From: Typha latifolia
Lineage: Eukaryota > Streptophyta > Magnoliopsida > Poales > Typhaceae
Reading direction: 5' to 3'
Length of the DNA: 64,000 nt
NCBI GenBank assembly: GCA_019914945.1
Contig: CM034099.1
Span: forward strand, 558,001-622,000
The notes under the pieces are model-generated. The model was given only the letters and a program-made list of their open reading frames with translations, made no database searches and was not told the origin of the DNA. Below are positions 37,020 to 48,584 of this stretch, in pieces. Position 1 is the stretch's first letter. Each line of letters begins with the position of its first letter. The translations under genes and the position numbers were made by a program.

Positions 37020-39575
37020 CAGCATACGTAAGAATTCAAAGTTTTTTTTTTTTTCTTTTCAAATCATGGAGGTATCTTTTGTTACGGAAATGACATCAAT
37101 CTCCATCCAATACATTCTAAATACAAGACATTTTCATCCCAATTCTTTTTAAGAAGAGTCTAGAAAAAACAATGTTGCTATTACCAACTTACAAATCTGG
37201 TCAGAAATTTAATATAAGATCCAAGCAACTCCTTCTAAGCTGAGAAACCTATGCACCAGAAAAAAAGAAGAAAAAATCTCATTACTATCGTTTGTCTATC
37301 ACAAGGTAGCCAGTTCATTGGAATTGAAGAGATGAATACTAAATAAACAAGTCCACATTGTAATCCAAATCTTATAACGTCCAGCTACATAAACGGGGAA
37401 TTTTATATAAATAATAAAAAGGACATTATTGAATTAAGTGAGAAAATGACGAGTGATAGAGGATAAAATAGAAGCCTCTAAAATAATCGTAATTCATCAA
37501 CCAATACTGCTTGTATCTGGGCCTGACCCTTAACCTCCTAATCTTAGTCCTCATCTCAAAGCCCAATGGGCCATATCTTATTATATATAGGACCGACCAA
37601 ACCTATCGTATTAGGGGCCTAATTTTCAAGTTTTACCTTATTAAACTATTTAACTATATCACTAAATCCCCTCCATTAAGATTTTATTAGAATGTTCGGA
37701 TAGATTTGACCGCTGTTTTCCTTCCGTCCTTCCATTTAATTTTGTGCAGTGGTAAACTGATTAGTGACATTAATTTTAATTATATAACTAGTTAGTATTT
37801 TTTTAAATATTTTTCTAGCATAATTTCCCATAGAGTTGGTTTAATGATATCATTAAATCGATTTTTTTTTTTAAAAAAAAAAAAGCGGTGAAGGTAATAC
37901 CGGTTAGCCGCTGATTTATTACGGGCTGGATAATTAATAGGCGTAGGGTCCAACAGGCCCACTTAGGTTCATTTTCATTTTCATCCCTATTTTAATATTG
38001 AACGGTCGCAATTTTCACGTACATTTCCTGAGAAAAAGGGGGTGTCAATTGCAAAATGGCAAAAAAGAAGTCACGAGGACGATAGAGACGCGACTGGAGC
38101 TGCCGGATAACAGGAGACTCGTCGACGACTCTTCTCTCTTCTCTCTTCTCCAGTCTCCGCCACAAGCCACGCCACAACCATTTATTTTTGTTTCTCTCTT
38201 TTTAACCCTTTTTCTGGTCCCCACGTGAGGGTCCCACGGGGGTGACGTCAGTCTCGCGCATTCACGAGGGAGCAGCGCCTCCCCCACGTGACTCGAGGTT
38301 GTCCCGCTCGGATTATAAATTTCCCTCTCGTTTCCCGCCTACCTTCTTCTAATGTACTTTTTTAATTAAAAATAAATAATGTATTAAAAATGTATTAATT
38401 ACAACTTTTTATAAATCCTCAAGCTTCCTAAAATGGTCGATCGGTTTTAAGAGGCGATTTAGCGGCGTAATTAGTTTGGTTTTGGGGGGGGATTTCTACT
38501 TAACCAGACGAAAGCGATAGAGGGGCATTTCGGTCAATTTAGGTGACCGCACACCGATGTTTCTAGCTTCCGAAGCACGTGGACGCCGCTCTTTTTCCCT
38601 CGCCCGTCCTTCTTTCCCGCATTTATCGCGATATGTATCGGACTCTTTTGTCGCTTTCGGAGGCCTCGGGCGTTTGCTGCGTCTCCGAGTCGCCGATCCG
38701 CTACGGAATCAGCTCCCCGGGCTGCCAACCTCTTAACTAACAATTGTGGGGTCCAACACTAAAGAGAGCACTGCGTGTCAGCTAGTAAGCCGGTTGGCGA
38801 GCTGTTTGCTACGGCGACCGATAATCTGATCTACAAATCTGGCCGCAAAGATAGCGTCTCGGTCTGCCGTCGCCATCTTAGCCTGCTGTTAGAATCTTCG
38901 TCTAGTATCGAACGGCCAGATCAACTCCCCGAGAGATTTTGACGGCAGATGTATGATTCCGCATATAATATTTTATGCGTCTAAGATGTCGATTTTCATA
39001 TGCATAAGTCTTATCACGACCCCTGCGATCGCTTGTACTACATCATGTATCATGGCGTCATCTCTTTATTAAAACTATAATGGTATGTATTATTATTATA
39101 TTCTTGGAGAGCGATAGGAAGATTAATATGGTGTGTGATCTCACCGGGCGGTGCTTGAATACAAAGAGGCGCGCCTGAGGGAATCCCTGTCACAAAGGGA
39201 CATGCGAAAGAGAACATGGGCATCATGGCAGACATGCGACATCTTACCATCAAAAGAAGGCGCTCGTCCAGGGGAAGCGTGTGATGCGCCGGCGCCGTCG
39301 TATCCACCTTTAATTGGGCCCTTATCCTCTCCTCTACTTTCCCCAAAACTGATTAAATTAGTCTTAAGCCGCGCCTTTAATACTCAAATCTTAGCTTAGC
39401 TACGTATTAATCAAATGGCTTCTTTAATGGTGGACCACTCAGGAGTGGTTGGAAACCGAGTACCGTGTGCGACACGGGGTGCCCCCACCACACCACAACC
39501 TAGGCCTGCCGCCATAGCCGTCTGATGACGATCATTGACTCATTTCCACAGTGGTCCCACGCACGATACGGTGTT

Positions 39576-39614
<39 letters not shown>

Positions 39615-39850
39615 AATCTGACCTTATACGGTGCTCCTTCCCAAGAACTAGTCATTATTCCATTAATTTTTATACTTGGAAAGTTAATAGTAATTACGGA
39701 AGAGAATAAAATTTCACACACGAGTGGGTACACGGAGCGGAATCACCGATGCCCATTAAACGCGACCATTTACGACGAAAAGGGTAAAAAAGTAATTATA
39801 ATATGAAATAACCCGAAATTCCTGTCGGGCGAGACCAAGACCATCGTTTC
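37020..39850. other. Spacer before the ERF gene
   Basis: The first part is AT-rich (to about 37900). At 38030-38340 there is GC-richer sequence with CACGTG motifs (38222, 38284) and a TATAAATT at about 38312, but no ORF follows. Around 38860 the sequence is GC-rich without a frame. A (CT)n tract lies at 39579-39609. Confidence 0.4.
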
Positions 39851-39853
39851 CGC

Positions 39854-39860
39854 TATAAAT
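39854..39860 (+). promoter_or_regulatory. ERF gene TATA box
   Basis: TATAAAT 45 bp upstream of the ERF start codon gives a very short leader. Confidence 0.65.
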
Positions 39861-39898
39861 ACTAACACCTCCTCTCTCCTCTTCCCATTATTATATCC

Positions 39899-40402
39899 AT
39901 GGAAGTCGAAACCCTAACCCTAGGGAAGGAGATCTTTACTGGAGATAAGGAATCGGGCACTCCTGATGCGGCGGCGCCGGCGAGATCGAAGGAGACGCAC
40001 TTCCGAGGAGTTCGCAAACGTCCTTGGGGACGATTCGCGGCGGAGATCAGAGATCCGTGGAAGAAGACGAGGAAGTGGTTAGGGACCTTCGACACGGCGG
40101 AAGAGGCGGCGCGTGCGTACGACGAGGCTGCGAGGAGCCTGCGTGGCCCGAAGGCGAAGACGAACTTCGGGTACTCCAGTGAGATCTCCCCTTCCATGGC
40201 CGTACCCGCCGGCGTCGTGTCTGTCGCGGTGATGCCGCCGGCAGTCGGCTGGGGCGTGCCGACGTGGCGGACGGCGTTTGCCGGAGGGGGTTTGGACGGG
40301 CGGGATTTGTTCCTTGGGCCGCCAGTAGATGTGCTCGTAAGAGGAGACGAGAAGAAAAAGCCGTTGGCCTTTGACCTCAACCTCCCTGCGCCTCTCTTCT
40401 GA
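39899..40402 (+). CDS. ERF transcriptional repressor (AP2 domain plus C-terminal EAR motif)
   Basis: A single exon of 167 residues, GC-rich, as usual for ERF genes. One AP2/ERF domain lies at residues 34-91 ([40 protein letters not shown]), with the Ala and Asp of the ERF rather than DREB class in [11 protein letters not shown] Gly/Val/Pro-rich middle leads to the C-terminal repression motif FDLNLP (about 158-163), the DLNxP type of EAR that recruits TOPLESS co-repressors. Together these place it among subfamily VIII ERF repressors (ERF3/4/7/8-like), which bind GCC boxes and damp ethylene, ABA and defence output. The exact orthologue cannot be named by eye. Confidence 0.95.
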   Translation: MEVETLTLGKEIFTGDKESGTPDAAAPARSKETHFRGVRKRPWGRFAAEIRDPWKKTRKWLGTFDTAEEAARAYDEAARSLRGPKAKTNFGYSSEISPSMAVPAGVVSVAVMPPAVGWGVPTWRTAFAGGGLDGRDLFLGPPVDVLVRGDEKKKPLAFDLNLPAPLF

Positions 40403-41833
40403 GAACCGACGGCTCTGATCGCTTTTTCGTCCGGCTTTTCTTTTTCATTTTAGTCCTCGGGGTTTTTTTCTTCTTCTCTTTTTTTAAGCATGTACAGTTT
40501 CGATGGAGAGGCAGTTACGCTTTTCTTTTTCCCACCTGTCCTCGTAATTATCTATCCGCACGATTCGGAATGGCCGACATCTCTTTTCAAAATTAACAGA
40601 CGAAATTACCCCTGGAAGGTAGGCCTAATTTATCGTCTCAACCGAAGCTATTGTTCGTAATTTTGGTAGCTGGCGACGTGCGGTTGGAGGGGCGATGTTG
40701 TAAAGTTTCAACGATACCAGTTTACCACCCAGTTAGCCGGCAATGTTCACGCCATTCTATTATCGGTTTGACGAAAATACCCTTAAACCGTGCACTCGGT
40801 CTCTTGGTAGTTTGGGTAGGGGTTGGGTGCGTCTCCTTCTCCGTCCACAGAAATAATATCCGATGGCATGCCGCCGTGAATTTGGCCAAATCTTTGCCTG
40901 TTTTCTCGCGTGAGAACGCGCGCCGTATATGGACACGGGTGTATAACTTCGTGGCGGGGCCCACTCGTGACAAAGGGCTTTGACACGTCCGCGGCGGTAC
41001 TGCACCGGGACATGCGGCGCCTACCAGTAGCCCAACCCGGTAGGTTCGCCATTTTTCCTTGTTTGCCCTTGCCCTGCGTGGTCAAACCCGGCACCAGTTG
41101 ACCCGCTCATGCATTCGGACCCTAATAAAGATTACCAACCTAACGGAATCACTTTTTTTTTAATTTTAAATTCACCTTTTATATTGCTATTTTTTTTATT
41201 AAAAAAAATTGAGTCATACGGCCACGTGATGCGGTAAAATTAAGGGGTATTTATAATTACTCGTCGGGGAATTGCCGACAGGGTAAAGGAGCTGAAATCT
41301 GGGCCGTCGTGTTTAAGGAAGATGGTGACGATTCGATGGCAGTTCCTTCGTTGTCCTTGCCTGCAGGTGCCACGTGCGAGGGAGTGAAATTTTTTTAAAA
41401 ATAAATAATAAAAATAGATAGAAAGTAGGTTTTGGGCCGTTGGGACCACTCTATCACATGTACTCGCGTGCACACGGCGTGGAGGGCCCGGAGGATTTCG
41501 ATGGCAGGACACATGCATGTGGGCATGCCATCCATGCATGCGGCGCGGAGGCATCTACTAAAGCTTAATAATAATAAAGGAGATTAAGAGCCCACACGTC
41601 GGACGTCCAGTGGTACGCACCGCTTTATTTCGGACAAAGTCGGTGCATCGTGATTCGCGCTCCGACTGATAGGATTGATTGATTGATTGCTTGCTTGCTC
41701 GCTCGCTCGACCCCCTTTTAATTATTATTATTTGTCTACCAATCACACTCTGCCAAGTACCCCTCATGTACACATATCTCGAAGTTAGGCCCAAACTTAG
41801 GCTCAACCGTCCCACAATTTGGCCCAATACTTT

Positions 41834-41879
<46 letters not shown>

Positions 41880-42156
41880 GAGTGGGGTTTAATGATCTAG
41901 ATATGTCCCAAGATGGATCTGATCCTTTGTTCCACTCCTCACATTACTACTCCTGTAGTATATATTCATTCTACCCAAGACTCATTTTAGAATCCTTTTC
42001 GATATCTCTATTAATTAGTATATCTTAGTAAATGCATGCATGAAAAGTAGTCACGCATATTCTGTACTATTAAACCATGCTTCTCAAGATTGAACTAGGA
42101 TTTTATTGATCATTAAAACTTCAAATACCATTAATATATCGAATCAATAACAATCC
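40403..42156. other. ERF 3' flank and repeat-containing spacer
   Basis: 3' UTR-like T-rich sequence lies to about 40520, followed by spacer with (GATT)n/(GCTT)n/(GCTC)n at about 41675-41709 and a perfect (CTA)n at 41834-41876. No gene seen. Confidence 0.45.
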
Positions 42157-42417
42157 TTATTCCAGCATTAAGGCGTACAGTGAATAGAAAATAGAAAAGA
42201 AAAAGAAGAATCGTGGAGATGGAATTGTTAAACTGTTAGTAGAAGAAGTAGAAGGCTGGCAGTTAATACGCACGTTTTTGGAGGTCATAAAGCTCGTCGT
42301 CATCGCCGGCTGTTCTTGCTCCGGCGTCGCGGCTGCCGCGCAATCCGTGAAGTCTGCGATCACCACTAGGGCAAGAAGAAGAAGAAGAAGTAGCAGCTGA
42401 GTTGAACGAAGAGCCAT
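42157..42417 (-). CDS. Possible small secreted peptide, unassigned
   Basis: The frame starts at ATG 42417 and gives 86 residues with a strong N-terminal signal peptide (LLLLLLLLALVVIADF, then DCAAAA). A TATA-like CTATATATAT sits at 42511-42520, about 95 bp upstream. After residue 50 the translation becomes Ser/Thr- then Phe-rich (RFFFFF) and looks non-coding. A GTGCGT at that point could be a splice donor, in which case the true C terminus is elsewhere. It shares the orientation and signal-peptide-first design of its two upstream neighbours but not their cysteine module. It may be a decayed or divergent member. Confidence 0.35.
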   Translation of the reverse strand: MALRSTQLLLLLLLLALVVIADFTDCAAAATPEQEQPAMTTSFMTSKNVRINCQPSTSSTNSLTIPSPRFFFFFSIFYSLYALMLE

Positions 42418-43407
42418 CTCTAGTCCCTCTAAAGTTGTTGATTCCCTTCTTCTTTCTTTAGAGATGTTAATCTGCAATTGCTCGACGATACTTTTTGCTT
42501 GTGTTGGGGTATATATATAGTTTGAGACTATGGATGTTTTGTTTGAGTGCGTAATATTTTCATTCTAAATGATGAAGATTCTTGCCGTAATTGGACGATT
42601 GGGTTGATGCACTTCGATTTGATGCTATACTTAATTAAGTGCGAGCTAGAAGATATCTACAATTGATTTCGAGATCATTGTGATTTGATTAAGATATTAC
42701 ACAAATGGAAAATTACATCATGTGTAGTCTGGAGATGATGAACGCTAATTAATTTAACTCACCTACCATGGAATCAAGAAATATTGTTATATATTAAAGA
42801 TAAGAACGTACAAATTAAAGATTATATAGAGAAGAAAAGGAAGAGAAATCAAGTTTGAAATTATTTATCGTTACGTTCCTTTCAAAATAGACCTCCAAAA
42901 TAATGCCCCCCTATTTTTTTTTTAAATTATTCCCGAATTGATCCAAAGTAACCAAATAATATTGTTATTAATTAGCTAGGTTATCTCGTTTCAAAGAGTC
43001 AAGGATTGAAAGGCAGGTGGTCAAGCTAATGTATATGACTGGATAGTACATATATAATGCGAATGCCATCCTTTACTAAATCTACCCGATTCCTTTTTTT
43101 TTTATCTTTCTATTTTCTATTATTTTCCTCCCATTAGTTTATATACTTGACCTTTAGCAATAATCATGAAAGGTTAAAACAAGATAAAATATTTACCAAC
43201 ATCTAAATCAAGCCTTCTCCTCTTCGTACTATCTTTTATTTAGTAGTGATGGCATATCATAATACGTACACTTGAACGGGTAAGTTAAAGGCACAAAAAA
43301 AAAAAAAAAAAAAAAAAAAGAATGAAAAGAATAACAACAGAGTTATTGTTTAACTACACTCGTTCTTCTCTTTTGTTAGCTATATATATATATATGTACT
43401 ATATAAG
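42418..43407. other. Spacer between peptide genes
   Basis: AT-rich sequence, with an A-run of 25 at about 43295-43319. Nothing codes. Confidence 0.4.
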
Positions 43408-43623
43408 CTATGGACAAGTACCACCACCGTGGTGGTTAGGGCTGTGAGTGCATCCGGAAGTCCTGGAGGCTGGCACCGGAGTAAACTTTGGGAGAGATTG
43501 CATCAGAAGCCCCACGCTGTGATTCCACCAATCTCCCTGGAGAACTCTCGCCGCCATTATAACGTTCAAGCTCGATACTACAACAACAACAAGTAGTAGC
43601 ACTCTCGCAGACACGATCGCCAT
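43408..43623 (-). CDS. Secreted peptide precursor, SCREW/CTNIP-like phytocytokine (copy 2)
   Basis: A single exon of 71 residues. A hydrophobic signal peptide (VLLLVVVVVSSLNVIMA) is followed by ARVLQGDWW, a variable linker with SLPK, and the C-terminal module SGCTHSPNHHGGGTCP, which ends at the stop. The gene 2 kb upstream has the same design (RGLEGEWW, ALPK, SGCTNNPNNHGGTCPRH). Two cysteines in CTxxP...CP at the very C terminus recall the SCREW/CTNIP peptides, secreted signals perceived by the receptor kinase HSL3/NUT that tune immunity and stomatal opening. That assignment is from remembered motif shape, not a search. A TATA box lies at 43761-43767. Confidence 0.72.
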   Translation of the reverse strand: MAIVSARVLLLVVVVVSSLNVIMAARVLQGDWWNHSVGLLMQSLPKFTPVPASRTSGCTHSPNHHGGGTCP

Positions 43624-43760
43624 TGTGTCTGGATATAGATGTAGAGCTAGAGGTTTGAGGAAGAGGGTCGGTGTTTAGTTTGTTGGTTATGGAGAGAAGA
43701 TGGAGAGTTATTTGGATTAGCCAAAATCAATTGAAAGGGTAGTGGGAGGATGGTAGCTTG

Positions 43761-43767
43761 TTTTATA
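43761..43767 (-). promoter_or_regulatory. TATA box of peptide gene copy 2
   Basis: TATAAAA on the minus strand, about 140 bp upstream of the ATG. Confidence 0.55.
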
Positions 43768-43799
43768 GGAGGAGGAGAGGAGAGTGTTGCATGGGTTGG

Positions 43800-45711
43800 G
43801 GTTTTGAAGTCTAATTATACAAAATGGGTCGGATTCCGTTTGCAAGAAAGGACTCGGTCCACAGTCCAAACGCGGCTTTGTCTTAGCCTCTTAGGTTAAT
43901 TAATTAATTTCTAATAAGGGTTTGAAATGTATTTATTTATTTTTTAAATATCGATTATCTAGTACGACATATAAATAAATAAATAAATATGTAGGAGTTT
44001 TATGCAGCTGGGGCACTTGGCACCGACTGACTGGCTGACGAAGAAATTATTTTCCATGCAGCTAGTCTTTGCGACAAACCAAAAAAGTCTCCCCCCCCCA
44101 AAGATAGATGGTCAAAATCGGGAGGGACCACCGGTCGGTGGAGGATCAGGAATTTAGTTATGGAGTACTTATGGCTTCTCAAGAGCTTTATAATAATTTA
44201 TATTAATTATATATATTTAGAAAATATAATCGGGTAGCTGACTGGATAACTAATTAGGTCGGAATAGCATCAAAAATTTCAACACCTAGCTAATATACAT
44301 TTAAATCTCTGTCTTAAAAAATTTCAGCATGAACTCGTGGAATAGTTGGTCTAATTGTTCGATCTAATTATATATCGATAAAAGTTTATCTAATAGAAGA
44401 AAAACAAAGTGAACTAAATCTAACGAACCAATTAATTGTCAAAATAAAAAAAGAAAATTAAAAAAATAATGTCCATATTTGGAACGTTTTTTTGGGGGGG
44501 AGGAGGGGGCAAGAGAAGCCATGAGACTTTTATGAGTGGTTGAATAGTTCAAGTTGGGAACCCTTTCACCCAAGTAATTGAAAATTGAAAATTGAAAATT
44601 GAAAATTGAATTTGAAATTTGACTTCTTCTTCTTCCTATGCATTTAATTAATTATCTGGTATACTAAGTCACCTGTGCTTGACCTGCTTCTCTTTCAGTG
44701 GAAAACCAAGCAAGCATAAGGAGAAACACGCACTATAACAAAATGACGTGTAGAATAAGAAATATACCTATACTAATTTTAATACTAGTATAGTATAAGA
44801 GAGTTTATTCTAGTATAAATTATTCATTTGTAAACTAGTATAATATAAAATAATTATATTTGATATGAGATAAAATTAAAACGATAGTTTGACTGATATT
44901 TTGTAACAAAAGAGAAAAGAGAGAGTAACTCAAAACTATAGTTAATTAAAATAATGTTTTTTGGGAAAAAATAATAATAATTAGTAAATATAAAAATATT
45001 AAATGAAAGAGGAAATGAAATAGAAGTAGGTATATTAGTACACTAATATTAAGATAAATTATTTTATTTTGAGCTTCATGTTATCGGACGTCTAACGTCT
45101 GCAATCGTGAATAAAATAAAATATATAAATACCGATAGAATTTGAATGTGATTGAAAATGATCATTAAATATGTATACCATTCATACGTTAACCCCACCC
45201 TCATTTGGGCTTTGGCCACTCATTATCGCATGCTGGAATTTTTAATTAAGCTTGATATGATAATTAACCTAAAGAATTCGAGCCGAGCTATTAAATAGGT
45301 ATTAACAAAGTGATTGGGAACAGGGGGTTAATTTATTGTTAATCAAGTGATATTAATTACTCATTAATCCATCATGAACAGTTGCGTGATCAAATGGCAT
45401 TAAGAGATAAATAGCAACTCGATGGGATCGATTAAAATAAACTCGAATTCTCTATTACTGTAAATTTTTAGAGTAACTGGTTTGAATCAAATATTCTTTC
45501 ATACAATTGGCCTGGTTAATAAATAATAATAAAGGTACAGAAAGAAAGAATGGCTTTGCATGAGCAACATATAATTTCGCATGCAATAGAAAATAAAAAC
45601 GAAAGTGTTGTCAATTCACAATAAATCCAAGCAAATTTACAAGGATTGCTCCGAGAGATCGACATGAAACTTAGTATCTTCTCATCTCATCTCATCTCTC
45701 CGGTAGAACTT
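43800..45711. other. Spacer between peptide genes, repeat-rich
   Basis: AT-rich sequence with a pentuple AAAATTG repeat (about 44578-44610). Nothing codes. An isolated CACTATAACAAAA at about 44730 looks like a CACTA terminus but has no partner. Confidence 0.4.
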
Positions 45712-45915
45712 CTAATGACGTGGGCACGTACCACCATGGTTGTTTGGGTTGTTGGTGCAACCCGAAGGCCGAGATGGCTTGTTTGATCCCTTCGGCAACG
45801 CCGACAGCCATAGCCGGCCGTCCAGCCGCCACCACTCGCCTTCGAGACCTCTCACCGCCGTAAGAGGTTGTATGGTTGAGATGATCAAGAGAAGCAGCAG
45901 CAGTACTTTTGCCAT
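45712..45915 (-). CDS. Secreted peptide precursor, SCREW/CTNIP-like phytocytokine (copy 1)
   Basis: A single exon of 67 residues. The signal peptide (KVLLLLLLIISTIQPLTAV) is followed by RGLEGEWWRLDG, LSALPKGSNKPSRP and the C-terminal SGCTNNPNNHGGTCPRH. Cysteines at about residues 53 and 64 could form a disulfide loop. Conservation with copy 2 is limited to the signal peptide class, the G-[ED]-WW box, LPK and the terminal module, the pattern expected of a processed peptide hormone. Its promoter has a TATA box and two W-box cores. If the family call is right, the mature ligand is the last 20-30 residues. No partner receptor is in the window. Confidence 0.75.
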   Translation of the reverse strand: MAKVLLLLLLIISTIQPLTAVRGLEGEWWRLDGRLWLSALPKGSNKPSRPSGCTNNPNNHGGTCPRH

Positions 45916-46070
45916 TTAATTTGTTATAACTGAGAGAAAAAATAAAAACGCCTTGAGATCTCGAACACGGAGATGGTTTGGCTCCTTTTGCTTCCTTCTC
46001 TCCTTCCTCTGAGATGGGTTTAGGTAATTGGTATGTTTAACTTCTGAGATTAGGCGAAGGGGAAATGTGA

Positions 46071-46186
46071 TATATTTATAGCCATGATAATTAAAATGGA
46101 GGAGGACTGGGTACGTACTGTGGATACGAGATTGCGTGAGCGGTGTTGGAAGTCAATTGCAGCGTTTTTTTTCCATACGGTTGACT
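46071..46186 (-). promoter_or_regulatory. TATA box and two W-box cores upstream of peptide copy 1
   Basis: TATAAATATA (46071-46080, minus strand) lies about 155 bp upstream of the ATG. Further out are AGTCAA (46151-46156, a minus-strand TTGACT) and TTGACT (46181-46186), cores of WRKY-binding W boxes. Two within 36 bp would fit a defence-inducible gene, but the core is short and frequent by chance. Confidence 0.4.
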
Positions 46187-46189
46187 TGG

Positions 46190-47160
46190 ACGGAGCCAAA
46201 ACGCGGCTTAGCGAATAGAGAAAGGAGGAAAAGGATTGCGGCGAAAGTACAGATCAAACTATAAAAACTTGGACGGACGGACGGACGGACGTACGTTTAA
46301 AGTCCATACAAGGGTGTTTGGATGTGAGTTCTGAATTTGGAGTGAAATTTATGATTAATATTTATATATATATTTTTTTGATGGAGTTGCATTTCATTTG
46401 GTCAAATTTTACAAGCTTGATACACACAAGAGAATGGGGGATATTTTTAGAGAGCCTCTCTATCAGCATTATAAGCATCAAGCCTAAGGGCAAATAGATT
46501 CAAAATAATAAACATTCAAATTACCCAAATTTTACAGGCTAGTATTAGTTTCTCCCTAATCAAGAGGGGTATCATTAAGCATTGAAGTAATAACCTGCAA
46601 AAGCTAAAGTCGTGACAAAGACAACACACAATGGCATGGGATAGGCTCGGCCGAAATCTAAACCGTTCAGCACCAAACAACCTAACCGTGGCCAAAGCCA
46701 AGATTCGGGCAACACAAAAACACCACCACTAGGATTAGAGGAGCTTGACAAGGTGCCGACTGGAGAGGGGTTGACTGGAGTAACAACAAAAGGAACAGCT
46801 CAGAAGATATGGCAGATACGACGACGACGGCGAGGTAGGCGACAACATCACCGGAGCTGAATCCCTTAGTGACGAGCACGTCCATAGAGAGCAGAGGAAA
46901 GAGAGGAAAAAAAGGACTGTGTGCTCGTGGAAGAAGGGGATGGAATGAAGGCGAACGAAGAAGGAGATAAGATGTGAGAGGAAGAGAGAGAGGTTGGGTG
47001 TAGCGTTGGTGCGAAAAGGAGAGCGATAAGAGAGGAGGACGGCGGATGACGAGAAAGGGGCAGCAAAGATGAGGATGGAAAAGAAGCAAAAAATGAGAAG
47101 AAGAAGCAAAAAATGAGAGAAGGGAGAAAGAAGAAAAAATGGTTAATATGTTATAATTGT
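46190..47160. other. Spacer, repeat-like, no gene supported
   Basis: A (GGAC)n tract lies at 46271-46291, followed by repeat-like sequence. Overlapping minus-strand frames at 46682-47109 are all Ser/Leu/Pro/Phe low-complexity from a purine-rich strand and are not supported as genes. Confidence 0.4.
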
Positions 47161-47164
47161 TTTA

Positions 47165-47585
47165 GGAATATTATTTTTTGGGGTGCATGTGTACCCTTCA
47201 TAAATTTCATATTGCTTGTATGCCCCCTCCAAATTTCATATTTACATATATACTCTATAAAAAATTTATTATTTGCTTTTTTTGTATAGATACTATTAGA
47301 ATTAAGCAACTGCTAAGATTTTAATATAATTTGGATATAAAAAAGATGAAACTATCCTTATTCTAATTCTTATAAAATTTTCTTAGTTAAAGATATTTGA
47401 ATATTTTTTTTATAAATTAAATTACTGAAACTTAATTTAAACAGTAACCAAGGTAGGTATCTATTCAAATAACATATATTTTGAGAGTTATATATCTGCA
47501 TATTAACTTTCGAGAGGCATGAGAGCAAATAAAGAATTTTTAAAAGATATATACGAAGATTAAGGGTCGATTTTCAATATTGGCT
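47165..47585. mobile_element. Possible MITE with diverged inverted ends
   Basis: About 110 bp from 47180 (including TATGCCCCCTCCAAATTTCA) recur inverted and diverged at about 47450-47570, around a 150-bp AT-rich core. Arms share ATTTGC, ATGCC and GTATAGATAC/GAATAGATAC blocks. No clean target duplication could be defined. Confidence 0.45.
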
Positions 47586-47589
47586 TTTA

Positions 47590-48584
47590 CTTTTTCATTA
47601 AATATATCACTCTCAAGTATCAATTTTAAGCGGACCATTTTAATTTTATTTTAGAGAAAAAATAATAATGATAAGATAACTATTTGATATTCTATATTAA
47701 TATCATCGTGGAATATTAAATAGCTGAGGAATCAATATTTGATAAAATATAAAGAAAAGAGTCATGTAAAAGTGAATAGTTCAGGATCTAATTATAATTA
47801 ACACTAACTTAAAAAATAGTATATATACCAGCTCTGCTGGAGTATGCACTAATATTTTGCAAGTTACATAAGCATCCCAGTAAAAATTTACACAGTAATA
47901 TACCAGTAATGGGATGGTGCTCAAATAATTACGGAGTCTTTGTTGAATAAGTATACTCAAATACAAATCCAACACTTAGCAGCGGAGACATCTTTTAAGT
48001 TACCAGTTCTCTTAAAAAAAGATTGCACCATAAGATAATATAAAAGTTACACGGTTCCTTCTTAAACCCCAACTTATTACCGTCATTATGTCTCCCTAAA
48101 TAAGAGAACAAAATTCCCCAATCAGGATAAAACCAAATAATAACAGATATCCAACACCTCCACTGTTCAACTCACCCATGCATGAAACCGCCTTGGGGAT
48201 TGGCAAACAACTTTTAACACCTGGACAAAAGAATATCATGCCCAGAGGACAACAACAAAAGGATATACAAGGCAAGTTTCAGAAAGTAAGTTATGAAAAG
48301 AGGCTCGTAGGATACTTTCAATCTAAGCTGCCAAGGTTTTACTACTGATACATAGCACAGTTACTCGGATTGCAGACACCAAAAGCCATTCTGACAATAA
48401 GGATCACAAAGTTTAAATATAACAGAACAAAGGAAGCATCTCAGTAAAAATCTCACGGTTTCAGTTAATGTGCAGAGAACAGACTGCAAGACACAGGAAG
48501 ATGCTAAATATTGGAGCAACTAATCAGCTGGATTACAAGTTTCTCTGCCATAATCATCCTATCCATTCTGTTAGTCTGAATTCT
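47590..48584. other. AT-rich spacer and FLK 3' UTR
   Basis: No exon seen. The last 300-400 bp are presumably the FLK 3' UTR. Confidence 0.4.

Noticed and set aside
38534..38743. 69-codon GC-rich minus frame
   Set aside because: An isolated frame without start context or homology; GC-rich spacer gives such frames by chance.
44730..44742. CACTATAACAAAA resembling a CACTA transposon terminus
   Set aside because: No inverted partner and no 3-bp duplication were found nearby.
46682..47109. Overlapping 66-135 codon frames on the minus strand
   Set aside because: All three frames are open together because of a pyrimidine-rich strand; compositions are low-complexity with no domain.
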